Below, one piece after another: positions 8,291 through 17,103 of a DNA stretch of 38,390 bases. A model generated the notes under the pieces. That model saw only the letters and a list, made by a program, of their open reading frames with translations, did no database searches and had not been told where the DNA came from. A program made the position numbers and the translations under genes. Source of the DNA: Polycyclovorans sp. (GTDB lineage Bacteria; Pseudomonadota; Gammaproteobacteria; Nevskiales; Nevskiaceae); contig PAKU01000034.1 in the NCBI GenBank assembly GCA_002706265.1, forward strand, positions 1 to 38,390, read 5' to 3'. Every line of letters begins with the position of its first letter. Position 1 is the stretch's first letter.

Positions 8291-8503
8291 TTAGAGCGGA
8301 CGGATCTGCGTGGCCTGCATGCCCTTGGGGCCGCGGACCGCTTTGTACTCAACTTTCTGACCTTCGGCGAGGGTCTTGAAGCCCGTGCCCTGGATCTCTT
8401 TGAAGTGCGCGAAAAGATCTTCGCCGCCTTCTGAAGGGGTGATGAAGCCAAAGCCTTTAGCGTCGTTGAACCACTTCACGGTGCCAATTGTTGCGGTGCT
8501 CAT
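8291..8503 (-). CDS. Cold-shock domain protein (CspA family)
   Basis: A small single-stranded nucleic-acid-binding OB-fold protein acting as an RNA chaperone. The ATG at 8503 gives [14 protein letters not shown] and 70 residues, the family length; the upstream in-frame ATG (8530) would add nine atypical residues and lacks a ribosome site, whereas AGGA precedes 8503. RNP1 (KGFGFI) and RNP2 (DLFAHF) are intact. Whether it is cold-inducible or constitutive cannot be told from the protein. The upstream gap of 239 bp leaves room for the long leader usual in csp mRNAs. Confidence 0.95.
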   Translation of the reverse strand: MSTATIGTVKWFNDAKGFGFITPSEGGEDLFAHFKEIQGTGFKTLAEGQKVEYKAVRGPKGMQATQIRPL

Positions 8504-8678
8504 GAAAACATTCCTATAACGTTGAAACAATCAAAAATCGGGCAAAACCGCCCTTGGGGTTGCTAGCGATCAAGGAACGCATCACGGGCACCGGTGAGGT
8601 CGATTTCGACCCAAGACACCCGATGGATAACACTGCTTGAAGCCACTGCACAACGCACGCTACGCGAACACTGACGCT

Positions 8679-8708
8679 TTGTCTAGCACTGATGATCTGG
8701 CGTCTAAT
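8679..8708 (+). promoter_or_regulatory. Candidate promoter of the DUF4169 gene
   Basis: TTGTCT (8679-8684), 18 bp and TCTAAT (8703-8708), ending 34 bp before the TTG start. The match is moderate. The rest of 8504-8742 holds the leader and promoter region of the divergent csp gene, including a 14 bp palindrome at 8598-8611. Confidence 0.35.
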
Positions 8709-8742
8709 GGTCTTGAATACGGAATGACAAAGGAGAGGCGCG

Positions 8743-8937
8743 TTGGCTGAGCTCATCAATCTCAACAAAGCGCGAAAGCTGCGTGATCGGAAGCAACGCG
8801 CCCTCGATGCGGCCGCGCAGCGCGTGAGACACGGCCGGAGCAAGCAGCAGAAGCGGCTCGATGCCGAAATCACGGCCTCGGCACAACGCAAGCTCGACGG
8901 CCTGCGGCGCACCTCCGAAGAGGGCGGCGACGCATGA
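8743..8937 (+). CDS. DUF4169 family protein
   Basis: A 64-residue, strongly charged protein of unknown function. The opening MAELINLNKARKLRDRK and the following FGRTK-like segment (here VRHGRSKQQK, about 28-37) with a C-terminal RKLDGLRR are the pattern of DUF4169. It is predicted to be almost wholly helical, with no signal peptide. The start is TTG, chosen because AAGGAGAGG (8730-8738) lies just upstream and the family begins MAE(I/L)INL. Its TGA overlaps the ATG of the next gene by 4 bp, so the two are translationally coupled. Confidence 0.8.
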   Translation: MAELINLNKARKLRDRKQRALDAAAQRVRHGRSKQQKRLDAEITASAQRKLDGLRRTSEEGGDA

Positions 8938-9518
8938 GCCCGAAACCCTCCGACTGGCCGGAGTCGCCCCACGTGTACGGCTACCTTGGGTTGGACGCGC
9001 GCGGCCAGTGGCTGATCAAGGGTGAGGCCATCAACCGACCCAGCCTCATCGAACATTTTCAACGCCATTACCAGTCTGACGGCGAGGGACGATGGTTCGT
9101 CAAGAATGGCTGGCAACAGGCCTACGTCACGCTGGCCTACCTGCCGCGCGTGCTGCGGGTGGCGAGCGGCGACACGCTGATAGACCACTGCCAGCGCCCC
9201 GCCGGCAAGGTGATCGGGGCGGCGCTGGATGAAACCGGCGCGCTGGTTCTCGACACTTCGGAAGGCCCGGGTCTGGTCGACAGCCATGACCTGGCCTGGG
9301 CGCTGGAGCGCATGAAGGTGGGCGGCGCATCCGTCACCGACACGGCGCTCGGCGATGCGCTGAATCGGGCCAGCGGCGAAATCACGGCGCTGGCGCTCGA
9401 AACGCCGGGCGGCGAGGCCGTGCGCGTCGTGCGCGTTGACCGACACCACATGGCCACGCACTTCGGCTTTGTACCGAACCCACGGCCCGACTCCCGAAAG
9501 CCTGTTCAGGATCAGTAG
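8934..9518 (+). CDS. Conserved hypothetical protein, probably DUF2946-labelled family
   Basis: 194 residues of unknown function. The N-terminal half has a recognisable pattern, with WP.SPHVYGYLGLDARGQW near residues 8-24, then IEHFQRHYQ (about 39-47), and GRWFVKNGWQQAYVTLAYLP (about 52-71). This resembles beta- and gammaproteobacterial proteins that, from memory, carry the DUF2946 label; that name is uncertain. The C-terminal half (about 80-180) repeats Gly-rich strands and may be a second small domain. No signal peptide or membrane segment. It overlaps DUF4169 upstream by 4 bp and overlaps the convergent slyX gene by 7 bp at the 3' ends. Confidence 0.6.
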   Translation: MSPKPSDWPESPHVYGYLGLDARGQWLIKGEAINRPSLIEHFQRHYQSDGEGRWFVKNGWQQAYVTLAYLPRVLRVASGDTLIDHCQRPAGKVIGAALDETGALVLDTSEGPGLVDSHDLAWALERMKVGGASVTDTALGDALNRASGEITALALETPGGEAVRVVRVDRHHMATHFGFVPNPRPDSRKPVQDQ

Positions 9519-9748
9519 TGGGGCGGCGGCTCGTGCTGCTGGCTTGCCGACAGGGTGCCGCCGCCACTTTCGTCGCGCCGCAGTCGCTCCAACAGGGCCT
9601 GCGTCAGCCGCTCAAGATGGTCGATGCGCGCCTGTTGGGCGATCAGCGCGTCGTTGAGCGACTGCAGCGTCGCCTCCTGAAAGGCAAGCTTGGTCTCCAG
9701 CCGCTCCATGTCAGCCTCAGACGTTACAGCGGGCGTGTTCTGCGTCAT
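9512..9748 (-). CDS. slyX: SlyX family protein
   Basis: A 78-residue protein of unknown biochemical role. It is one predicted coiled coil (about residues 14-55: MERLETKLAFQEATLQSLND then IAQQARIDHLERL) ending in the family tail PPHY, the hallmark of SlyX. The ATG at 9748 is preferred because GGAG lies 7 bp before it; the ATG four codons upstream (9760) has no ribosome site. It is convergent with the preceding hypothetical gene and divergent from mscS. Confidence 0.9.
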   Translation of the reverse strand: MTQNTPAVTSEADMERLETKLAFQEATLQSLNDALIAQQARIDHLERLTQALLERLRRDESGGGTLSASQQHEPPPHY

Positions 9749-9786
9749 CGCGGTCTCCATTGCGGGGCCAACACTGCCACCATTTC

Positions 9787-9815
9787 TTGCGAATGCAACA
9801 GGAACGCGCTAAACA
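9787..9815 (+). promoter_or_regulatory. Candidate promoter of the MscS-type channel gene
   Basis: TTGCGA (9787-9792), 17 bp and TAAACA (9810-9815), 33 bp before the channel ATG. Spacing is ideal and both hexamers match at four of six positions. Confidence 0.4.
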
Positions 9816-9848
9816 GCCGCGCTTCATTCGCCAACCGTTCTGGCCCTC

Positions 9849-10946
9849 ATGTCTCTCGAAACCCTTGTCTTTGACAACACCCTCCACGACTGGCTCTGGT
9901 CGCTTGGCCTGGCGCTGACCATCAACGTCTTCATTGGTGCGCTCAAGTGGGTCATCGTCACCAAGGTCGCGCGGCTCACCCGTGACACGCCCACTTCGCT
10001 GGATGACGCGCTGGTCTACATCGCCAAGTCCACGCGTCAGTGGCTGGTTCTGGGCGTGACCCTGTTCATCGGGACGCGCTATCTCGAATTGCCCGATCGG
10101 GTGAGCACCGTGTTCACAGTTGCAGCAACGGTCGCGGCCTTCTTGCAGCTGGGCCTGTGGTTCAACGCCGCGACCCGCTTCTGGCTGGATCGCTACGAGC
10201 GGCGCGCGCTGGCGCAAGACGCGGCTTCGGCCACCAGCCTGGCGGCGCTCGGGTTCGTGGTCCGCCTGGCCTTGTGGGCCGTGGTGGTGCTGGTGATGCT
10301 GGACAACCTTGGTGTCGACGTCACCGCCCTAGTGGCCGGCCTGGGCGTCGGCGGCATCGCCGTGGCACTTGCGGTTCAGAACATTCTTGGCGACCTTTTT
10401 GCCTCGCTGTCGATCGTGATCGACAAGCCCTTCGTGATCGGCGACTTCGTGGTCGTCGACGACATGTCGGGCACGATCGAGCACGTCGGGCTCAAGACCA
10501 CGCGGGTGCGATCGCTGTCGGGCGAGCAGATCGTGATCGCCAACTCCGACCTGCTCAAAACCCGCATCCGCAATTACAAGCGCATGTACGAGCGACGCAT
10601 CGTGTTCAGCTTCGGCGTGCTCTACCAGACCACCGCAGACCAGCTTGCGCGGATTCCCGAGCTGGTCAAGGCGCAGGTCGAGGCCACCGAAAACACCCGA
10701 TTCGATCGCGCCCACTTCAAAAAATTCGGTGACTCGTCGCTGGACTTCGAGGTCGTTTACTGGATGACCTCGCCCGACTACGGCGTCTACATGGATGCCC
10801 AGCAGACCATCAATCTGGCGCTGTTCCGCTGTTTCGAGGCGGAAAGCATCAGTTTCGCCTACCCCACCCGCACCCTGTTCATCGAGCGCGGCGACTTCCC
10901 TGTCGCGGCCGCGGCCGCGCCGCAAGAGGGTCCGCAGAACGTTTGA
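9849..10946 (+). CDS. Mechanosensitive ion channel, MscS family
   Basis: An inner-membrane channel predicted to open on hypo-osmotic membrane tension. Four hydrophobic segments are visible (about residues 15-36, 62-80, 90-110 and 135-160). They are followed by the pore-lining TM3 VTALVAGLGVGGIAVALAVQ, with the small-residue Gly/Ala packing of MscS, and then NILGDLFASL. The beta domain (IDKPFVIGDFV, GTIEHVGLKTTRVR) and a C-terminal alpha/beta domain follow. At 365 residues it is a mid-size member with one extra N-terminal helix relative to E. coli MscS (286). No strong ribosome site precedes the ATG. The neighbouring BCCT transporter imports compatible solutes, so the two could act in opposite phases of osmotic stress. 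Confidence 0.9.
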   Translation: MSLETLVFDNTLHDWLWSLGLALTINVFIGALKWVIVTKVARLTRDTPTSLDDALVYIAKSTRQWLVLGVTLFIGTRYLELPDRVSTVFTVAATVAAFLQLGLWFNAATRFWLDRYERRALAQDAASATSLAALGFVVRLALWAVVVLVMLDNLGVDVTALVAGLGVGGIAVALAVQNILGDLFASLSIVIDKPFVIGDFVVVDDMSGTIEHVGLKTTRVRSLSGEQIVIANSDLLKTRIRNYKRMYERRIVFSFGVLYQTTADQLARIPELVKAQVEATENTRFDRAHFKKFGDSSLDFEVVYWMTSPDYGVYMDAQQTINLALFRCFEAESISFAYPTRTLFIERGDFPVAAAAAPQEGPQNV

Positions 10947-11105
10947 ACGATCGAACCCAGCCGGCCATACAGGGCGGTCAGCGTCCGGTACGGGTGCCAA
11001 CGGAATGCCCCCGACAGGCTGGCATCCCCGGCGGTGTCATCCAGATTGAGGCGAAAGATCTCGAAGTTCGGGGCGCGCCGCCAGGGCCGCAGCGCTGCAT
11101 CGGGC

Positions 11106-12701
11106 TTAATCGGCGCCGCGCGGATGCTCGACATCGCCATAGGGTTCACTGGGCGCCTTGGGTTCACGGTCCCGCACGGTCGGGTTGATCGGCTCATCGC
11201 GAAACGCCTTGAGCAGTGAGACGATCATCAACAGCATCACCACCGAGAACAGAAGCCCGGTCGCGATCGACGCGGTCTGCAGCGCGCCCAGACCGCCACT
11301 GACCAGCAGCGCCACCGCGACAAAGCCCTCTGCGACGGCCCAGAACACGCGCTGCACGCGGGGCGGGTCCAGCTCGCCGCCCGAGGTCAGCATGTCGATC
11401 ACCAGCGAGCCCGAGTCCGACGAGGTGACGAAGAAGGTGATCACCACCAGGGTCGCAAGGGTCGCGGTCAGGCCCGACAGCGGCAGCCGGTCGAGCATCA
11501 CGTAAAGCGCCGTGGTCAGGTCGCTTTCAACCGCGGCCGCAATGCCGCCGCTGCCCACCAGTTCGTGGAACATGGCCGTGCCGCCCATCACCGACAACCA
11601 GAGAAAGGTCACCAGGGTGGGCACAAACAACACGCCGAGGGTGAACTCGCGGACCGTGCGTCCGCGCGAGATGCGGGCGATGAACATGCCCACGAACGGC
11701 GCCCAGGCCATCCACCAGCCCCAGTAGAAGACCGTCCAGCTACCAGCCCACCCGGTGTTGCCCACCGTGTCGGTCCAGAAGCTCATCACCACCAGGTTCT
11801 GCAGGTAGCGCCCCGTGGTTTCAACGAAGGTATTGAAGATGTACACCGTCGGTCCCAGCACCAGCACCGCGGTCAACAACAGCAGCGCCAGCCAGATGTT
11901 GAGGCTGGACAGCAGCTTGACGCCCTTGTTGAGCCCGGTCAGCACTGACGCGGTGGCAATGCCGGTGATCACGATGATCAGCCCTATCTGCACGCCCAAG
12001 CCCTGCGGCACGCCCAGCAGATAGGCCAGGCCGGCGTTCACCTGCTGCACGCCGAGGCCCAGCGAGGTCGCCACGCCAAAGAGGGTGCCGAACACCGCCG
12101 CGATGTCGATCAAATGCCCGGGCCAGCCGTAGATGCGGTCGCCCAGAAGGGGGTAGAACGCCGAGCGGATCGCCAGCGGCAATTTGTGCCGATACGCGAA
12201 ATAGGCCAGCGCCAGGCCAACGATCACGTAGATCGCCCAGGCATGAAGGCCCCAGTGGAAGAAGGTGGTGCGCATCGCCACTTCGGCCGCACGCTGGGTT
12301 TCACCTGCCACCGCGAACGGCGGGCTCAGGTAGTGATACATGGGCTCGGCGACGCTCCAGAACAGCAGGCCGATCCCCATCCCCGCCGAAAACAGCATCG
12401 AAAACCAGGAGAAGTAGCCGAACTCAGGCTTTTCGTGCGGATCGCCCAGACGAATATCGCCGTAGCGGGACATCAGCAGCCACAACACGAAGCCGACGAA
12501 CACGCTGGTGGCAAGCATGTAATACCAGCCCAGATAGTGGGTGATGACGCCTTGCACGGCATTGAACGCGGCTTCCGCCGCGTCCTTGAAGAACACCCCG
12601 AACAGGACGAACGCCACCACCACCAACGCCGAGCTGATGAACACCGGCGGGTTGACCCGCGGGAACGGCCCCACCCGACACACATTGATCCGACTTTTCA
12701 C
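11106..12701 (-). CDS. BCCT family transporter (betaine/choline/carnitine type)
   Basis: A secondary transporter for betaine, choline or related quaternary amines with a 12-helix LeuT fold. The 531 residues include the BCCT signature around WWMAWAPFVGMFIARISRG, the upstream block FSAGMGIGLLFWSVAEP with the glycine-rich TM3 motif (GMGIG, as in choline/betaine carriers), and FFVTSSDSGS late in the sequence. The GTG at 12701 is chosen over a TTG at 12734 because AGGAG (12708-12712) lies 6 bp upstream. Substrate cannot be fixed from sequence. The 5' leader can fold so that the ribosome site is paired (12708-12724). It is downstream of metH on the same strand; betaine is a methyl donor elsewhere, but that link is speculative here. 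Confidence 0.93.
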   Translation of the reverse strand: MKSRINVCRVGPFPRVNPPVFISSALVVVAFVLFGVFFKDAAEAAFNAVQGVITHYLGWYYMLATSVFVGFVLWLLMSRYGDIRLGDPHEKPEFGYFSWFSMLFSAGMGIGLLFWSVAEPMYHYLSPPFAVAGETQRAAEVAMRTTFFHWGLHAWAIYVIVGLALAYFAYRHKLPLAIRSAFYPLLGDRIYGWPGHLIDIAAVFGTLFGVATSLGLGVQQVNAGLAYLLGVPQGLGVQIGLIIVITGIATASVLTGLNKGVKLLSSLNIWLALLLLTAVLVLGPTVYIFNTFVETTGRYLQNLVVMSFWTDTVGNTGWAGSWTVFYWGWWMAWAPFVGMFIARISRGRTVREFTLGVLFVPTLVTFLWLSVMGGTAMFHELVGSGGIAAAVESDLTTALYVMLDRLPLSGLTATLATLVVITFFVTSSDSGSLVIDMLTSGGELDPPRVQRVFWAVAEGFVAVALLVSGGLGALQTASIATGLLFSVVMLLMIVSLLKAFRDEPINPTVRDREPKAPSEPYGDVEHPRGAD

Positions 12702-12707
12702 AGCACG

Positions 12708-12760
12708 CTCCTGCAGTTCAGGAGAGCGTCGCAATGACCGGCGCGCAGCGAGCGCTCTCC
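12708..12760 (-). promoter_or_regulatory. Leader with two mutually exclusive hairpins before the BCCT gene
   Basis: On the minus strand GGAGAGCG (12753-12760) can pair with CGCTCTCC (12721-12728). The end of that second arm, CTCCTG (12719-12724), can instead pair with CAGGAG (12708-12713), which contains the ribosome site of the BCCT gene. Forming the first hairpin would free the site; forming the second would mask it. I do not recognise a named riboswitch. Whether this region is transcribed from a local promoter or by readthrough from metH is unknown. Confidence 0.35.
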
Positions 12761-12813
12761 GTTGTTGGTGCGGCGACCCTAGCCGTCATTTGCCGGTGCA
12801 ACCCACACCCGGC

Positions 12814-15800
12814 TCAATCTTCCGGTTCGTAGCCCAGATTCGGCGCCAGCCATTTCTCGGCCTCGGCCAGCGTCCAGCCCTTGCGCCGGGCGTAATCTTC
12901 AACCTGTTCCCGGTTACAACGGCCAACGACGAAATACTGCGACTCGGGATGGCTGTAATACCAGCCCGAAACGCTGGCGCCGGGCCACATGGCCATGCTC
13001 TCGGTGAGGGTGATGCCGGCGTTCGCCTCCACGTCCAACAACTGCCACAGCGTCGCCTTTTCAGTGTGCTCCGGGCAGGCGGCATAGCCGGGTGCCGGGC
13101 GGATGCCGAGGTACTTTTCGTCAATCAGCGCGGCGTTGTCGAGGTGCTCGTCTGGCTGATAACCCCAGAACTCCTTGCGCACCCGCTGGTGCAGGCGTTC
13201 GGCAAAGGCTTCGGCCAGCCGGTCGGCCAGCGACTCCAGCAAGATGGCATTGTAGTCATCGTGCGCGGCCTTGAAGGCCTTGACGCGCTCATCGGCACCG
13301 AGCCCGGTGGTGACGGCAAACGCGCCCACATAGTCGCGCAGGCCGCTGGCCTTGGGGGCGACGAAGTCACCGAGGCTGCGATGCGGCACCCCGGCGCGAT
13401 GCTCGGACTGCTGGCGCAGGTTGCACAGCCGCGCCTTGACCTCGGCACGGGTCTCGTCGGAATAGATTTCGATGTCGTCGTCATCGACCTGATTGGCCGG
13501 GAACAAGCCGATCACGCCGCTAGCCGTGATCCATTTTTCAGCAATGATCTGGTCGAGCATGGCATTGGCATCGGCAAACAGCTTGCGCGCCGTCTCGCCC
13601 GAGGCGGGGTTGTTCAGCAGGTCGGGGTAGCGCCCCTTCAACTCCCAGCCGATGAAAAACGGCTGCCAGTCGATGTAGTCGCGCAGCTCGGCCAGCGGGT
13701 AGTCCCTGAAGGTCTTGACGAATTGGGTGGCGTGCTCATGGTGATGGTCACAGGCCGGCCCCTGGCAGACATCTTTGGCCTGCTGCACCAGCATGCGCGG
13801 ACGCGGTGGCACGTAGCCTGCCCAGTCCAGCGGCGTGCGGTTGTCGCGGGCAGCCGCCAGCGTCACGAACTTCTGCTGCCGATCCTTGTTGCCGTGGCGC
13901 TCGCGGATCTGGTCGTACTCGGCCTGGGTGTCGGCCAGCAGCTTTGGCTTCTGCTCGGCCGACAGCAGGGCGGCCGCAACCGGCACCGAGCGTGAGGCGT
14001 CCTTCACCCAGATCACCGGGCCCTCATACGCCTTGTCGATCTTCACCGCGGTGTGCGCGCGCGAGGTGGTGGCGCCGCCAATCAGCAGCGGAATGGTGAA
14101 GCCCTGGCGCTGCATCTCCTTGGCGAGATTGACCATCTCATCGAGGCTGGGGGTGATGAGGCCGGACAGGCCAATGATGTCGGCCTTGTGCTCGCGCGCG
14201 GCGTCGAGAATCTTCTGCCCCGGCACCATGACGCCCATATCGACCACGTCGTAGTTATTGCATTGCAGCACCACGCCGACGATGTTCTTCCCGATGTCGT
14301 GCACGTCGCCCTTCACCGTCGCCATCAGAATCTTGCCCTTGGCCTGCGCCACGTCACCGGGCTGCTTCTCGGCCTCGATGAAGGGGATGAGGTAGGCCAC
14401 CGCCTTCTTCATCACCCGCGCCGATTTGACCACTTGCGGCAGAAACATCTTGCCGGCGCCAAACAGGTCGCCGACCACGTTCATGCCCGACATCAGCGGG
14501 CCTTCGATGACCTCGATGGGGCGGCCGCCGCGGGCCGCGATTTCGGCGCGCAGCTCCTCGGTATCGGCTTCCACGTGCCCGTCAATGCCCTTGACCAGCG
14601 CGTGGGTGATGCGCTCGCCCACCGGCAGTTCGCGCCAGCTTTCATCCATCGTCTGCTTGGCTCCGGCGCCGCCGCCCTGAAAGCGGCTGGCGATGTCGAG
14701 CATCCGCTCCCCGGCGTCTTCACGGCGGAACAGGATCACGTCTTCGATCCCGTCGCGCAGTTCGGCCGGCAGGTCGGAATACACCGGCAGCACGCCCGCA
14801 TTGACGATGCCGAAGTCCATGCCGCGCTGAATCGCGTGGTAGAGGAACACGCTGTGAATCGCCTCGCGCACCAGGTTGTTGCCGCGGAAGCTGAAGCTCA
14901 CGTTGGAGACGCCGCCGGAAATATGGCAGTGCGGCAGGTTCTGGCGAATCCACTCGGTGGCCTCGATGAAGTCGAGTCCGTAGCGGTTGTGCGCCTCGAT
15001 GCCGGTGGCCACGGCGAACACGTTGGGGTCAAAAATAATGTCTTCAGGCGGAAAACCGACCTCGTTCACCAACAGATCGTAGGCCCGCCGGCAGATCACC
15101 TTGCGGCGCTCCAGCGTGTCGGCCTGACCTTCTTCGTCAAACGCCATCACCACCACCGCGGCGCCGTATCGGCGACACAGCCGCGCCTGATGCAGGAACG
15201 GCTCGATGCCCTCCTTCATGGAGATGGAGTTGACGATGGGCTTGCCCTGCACGCACTGCAGGCCGGCCTCGATCACCGCCCACTTGGAGCTGTCGATCAT
15301 CACCGGTACCCGCGAAATATCGGGCTCCGAGGCGATCAGCTTGAGGAAGGTCTGCATCGCCTCCACACCATCGAGCATGCCCTCGTCCATGTTGACGTCG
15401 ATCACCTGCGCACCGGCTTCGACCTGCTGGCGGGCGACCGTGAGCGCTGCGGTGTAGTCGCCTTCCTTGATCAGTTTGCGGAAGGCGGCCGAGCCGGTGA
15501 CGTTGGTGCGCTCACCGACGTTCACGAAGCCCAGCTCGGGCGTCACCGTCAGCGGCTCCAGACCCGACAGGCGCATGACCGGCACGTGCACCGCCGGCAC
15601 GCGCGGCGCAATTCCCTCGACCGCCCGCGCCATGGCCGCAATGTGATCCGGCGAGGTGCCGCAGCAGCCGCCGACAATGTTGACCAGCCCGTCCTCGGCA
15701 AAGCCCCTGATGATTTCGGCCGTTTCCTCGGGCTGCTCGTCGTACTCGCCAAACGCATTGGGCAGGCCGGCGTTGGGGTAACAGGAAATCAGGCTGTCGC

Positions 15801-16593
15801 TCAACCGCGACAGTTCGGCCACGTAGGGGCGCATTTCCTTGCCGCCCAGGGCGCAGTTGAAGCCGATCGCCAACGGCTGGGCGTGGCGCACCGAGGCCCA
15901 GAACGCTTCGGCCACCTGCCCGGAAAGCGTGCGCCCCGAGGCATCGGTGATCGTGCCCGAGATGATCACCGGATAACGGACCCCGCATTCCTCAAAAAAG
16001 GTCTCGCAGGCAAAGATCGCGGCCTTGGCGTTGAGCGTGTCGAAGATGGTTTCGATCATCAGCATATCGACGCCCCCTTCGGCCAGTGCCCGCGCCTGCT
16101 CCAGATAGGCGTCGACCAATTGCTGAAAGGTCACGTTGCGCTTGCCGGGATCGTTCACGTCCGGGCTGATGCTGGCGGTACGGTTGGTGGGGCCGATGGA
16201 GCCCACCACGAACCGGGGACGCTCCGGCGTGGCGACCGCGTCGGCCGCCTCGCGGGCCAGCCGCGCCGCCGCCACGTTCATCTCGTAGCTGAGCGACTCC
16301 ATGTGGTAGTCGGCCATCGAGATCTGTTGCGCGTTGAAGGTGTTGGTCTCGATCAGATCGGCGCCCGCCTCGAGATAGGCGCGGTGGATGTCACGAATCA
16401 GATCGGGCTGGGTCAGCACCAGCAGGTCGTTGTTGCCCTGCAGATCGTGCGGCCAGTCGGCAAACCGCTCGCCGCGATAGTCGGCCTCGCTGAGCTTGTG
16501 GCGCTGAATCATGGTGCCCATGGCGCCGTCGAGCACGAGGATGCGGCGCTTCAGCGCAGCGTGAAGTTCGGCGTTGCGGGGATGCAGTTTCAT
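12814..16593 (-). CDS. metH: Cobalamin-dependent methionine synthase
   Basis: Transfers a methyl group from methyltetrahydrofolate through cobalamin to homocysteine, giving methionine. The ATG at 16593 gives 1259 residues (E. coli 1227) and [14 protein letters not shown]; the open frame continues 108 codons upstream but that part is unlike MetH. All four modules are present. The homocysteine domain has zinc ligands in FNCALGG (about 245) and GGCCGTS (about 309-310). The pterin domain begins near [10 protein letters not shown]. The cobalamin domain has DVHDIGKN with axial His765. The reactivation domain has [12 protein letters not shown] (about 1166) for S-adenosylmethionine. The ribosome site is weak. 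A 26 bp palindrome 31 bp upstream may be its operator. No convincing terminator separates it from the BCCT leader. Confidence 0.97.
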   Translation of the reverse strand: MKLHPRNAELHAALKRRILVLDGAMGTMIQRHKLSEADYRGERFADWPHDLQGNNDLLVLTQPDLIRDIHRAYLEAGADLIETNTFNAQQISMADYHMESLSYEMNVAAARLAREAADAVATPERPRFVVGSIGPTNRTASISPDVNDPGKRNVTFQQLVDAYLEQARALAEGGVDMLMIETIFDTLNAKAAIFACETFFEECGVRYPVIISGTITDASGRTLSGQVAEAFWASVRHAQPLAIGFNCALGGKEMRPYVAELSRLSDSLISCYPNAGLPNAFGEYDEQPEETAEIIRGFAEDGLVNIVGGCCGTSPDHIAAMARAVEGIAPRVPAVHVPVMRLSGLEPLTVTPELGFVNVGERTNVTGSAAFRKLIKEGDYTAALTVARQQVEAGAQVIDVNMDEGMLDGVEAMQTFLKLIASEPDISRVPVMIDSSKWAVIEAGLQCVQGKPIVNSISMKEGIEPFLHQARLCRRYGAAVVVMAFDEEGQADTLERRKVICRRAYDLLVNEVGFPPEDIIFDPNVFAVATGIEAHNRYGLDFIEATEWIRQNLPHCHISGGVSNVSFSFRGNNLVREAIHSVFLYHAIQRGMDFGIVNAGVLPVYSDLPAELRDGIEDVILFRREDAGERMLDIASRFQGGGAGAKQTMDESWRELPVGERITHALVKGIDGHVEADTEELRAEIAARGGRPIEVIEGPLMSGMNVVGDLFGAGKMFLPQVVKSARVMKKAVAYLIPFIEAEKQPGDVAQAKGKILMATVKGDVHDIGKNIVGVVLQCNNYDVVDMGVMVPGQKILDAAREHKADIIGLSGLITPSLDEMVNLAKEMQRQGFTIPLLIGGATTSRAHTAVKIDKAYEGPVIWVKDASRSVPVAAALLSAEQKPKLLADTQAEYDQIRERHGNKDRQQKFVTLAAARDNRTPLDWAGYVPPRPRMLVQQAKDVCQGPACDHHHEHATQFVKTFRDYPLAELRDYIDWQPFFIGWELKGRYPDLLNNPASGETARKLFADANAMLDQIIAEKWITASGVIGLFPANQVDDDDIEIYSDETRAEVKARLCNLRQQSEHRAGVPHRSLGDFVAPKASGLRDYVGAFAVTTGLGADERVKAFKAAHDDYNAILLESLADRLAEAFAERLHQRVRKEFWGYQPDEHLDNAALIDEKYLGIRPAPGYAACPEHTEKATLWQLLDVEANAGITLTESMAMWPGASVSGWYYSHPESQYFVVGRCNREQVEDYARRKGWTLAEAEKWLAPNLGYEPED

Positions 16594-16623
16594 GGCAGTC
16601 CAGATCAAAACAGTCGGGCATTT

Positions 16624-16649
16624 TATCCTCTTATACGGATAAGCGGATA
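16624..16649 (-). promoter_or_regulatory. Operator-like palindrome upstream of metH
   Basis: On the plus strand, left arm TATCCTCTTAT and right arm ATAAGCGGATA flank ACGG; the arms are complementary except at one position. The nested dyad lies 31-56 bp before the metH ATG, where a repressor would cover a promoter. Methionine genes in proteobacteria without MetJ are often controlled by ArsR-type SahR or by SamR. The site fits such a regulator in size and place, but I cannot match it to a known logo. Confidence 0.5.
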
Positions 16650-16755
16650 CCAGGCTCAGGCGGCACCTGCCGGCCGTCCATCCGGCAAACCGCCCCACCC
16701 ATCGCCACGCCGCCCTTTTGGCGAAAAGTGCATGGCAGGATGCAGTCGTCGTCTC

Positions 16756-16874
16756 GCAGCGGAAGTGAATCCCCCTCCACCCCCGCTGCAACGGCTCTCC
16801 GCCAATCCGGCATCCCCCCCTTCGCCGGATTGAACTGACCGGGTGTGCTCTCTCTCCGCACACCCGGTTTTTTT
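16756..16874 (+). other. Three stacked hairpins ending in an intrinsic terminator, no gene assigned
   Basis: The 510 bp between the metH and rubredoxin starts contain, on the plus strand, GCAGCGG/CCGCTGC (16756-16762 with 16783-16789), AATCCGGC/GCCGGATT (16804-16811 with 16824-16831) and the terminator described separately. No credible reading frame covers them on either strand. A short non-coding RNA, or the end of a transcript antisense to the metH leader, would fit. I found no clear plus-strand promoter. 16875-17103 holds only a small dyad (CCGCT-TAAACT-AGCGG, 17041-17056) before rubredoxin. Confidence 0.4.
16838..16874 (+). terminator. Rho-independent terminator without an assigned gene
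   Basis: ACCGGGTGTGC (16838-16848) and GCACACCCGGT (16858-16868) form a perfect 11 bp stem with a nine-base pyrimidine loop, followed by an unbroken T tract through 16874. The T tract is only on the plus-strand side; on the minus strand the hairpin is preceded by A residues, so it does not attenuate metH. No gene upstream on the plus strand explains it. Confidence 0.85.
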
Positions 16875-17103
16875 CTGCCTGATGGGCAGCTGCCGCCAAC
16901 CCTCCCCATCGTGCCACGCCGGATCGCCACCGCGCATCACCCCTGCAAAGGGCCGCGCATGAGGCGCCGCACCGAAAACGCGCTGGTGCCCGAGCGCGGC
17001 CACAGCGGCTGCCACGCCATCGCCAAAAATCCGGCCGAGACCGCTTAAACTAGCGGCCAGGCGCGCCTCGCGCCTTCAATCAAGCTCCTCTGGAAATTCA
17101 ACG

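Noticed and set aside
12792..12813. Hairpin just after metH as a terminator
   Set aside because: The GCCGG-type stem has a bulge and no U tract follows on the minus strand.
16757..16790. tRNA or tmRNA 3' end suggested by GTGAATCCCCCTCCACC
   Set aside because: No T-loop TTCGA, no matching acceptor or D arm, so the resemblance is fortuitous.
14053..16833. A 926-codon open frame on the plus strand opposite metH
   Set aside because: It is fully antisense to MetH, which has every family motif; such mirror frames are common in GC-rich genes, and the translation shows no domain.
16594..16990. SAH, SAM or cobalamin riboswitch in the metH leader
   Set aside because: I searched the minus strand for the SAH core and the B12 box; only chance fragments (for example ACCTGCCGGCC near 16666) occur, in the wrong place or strand.
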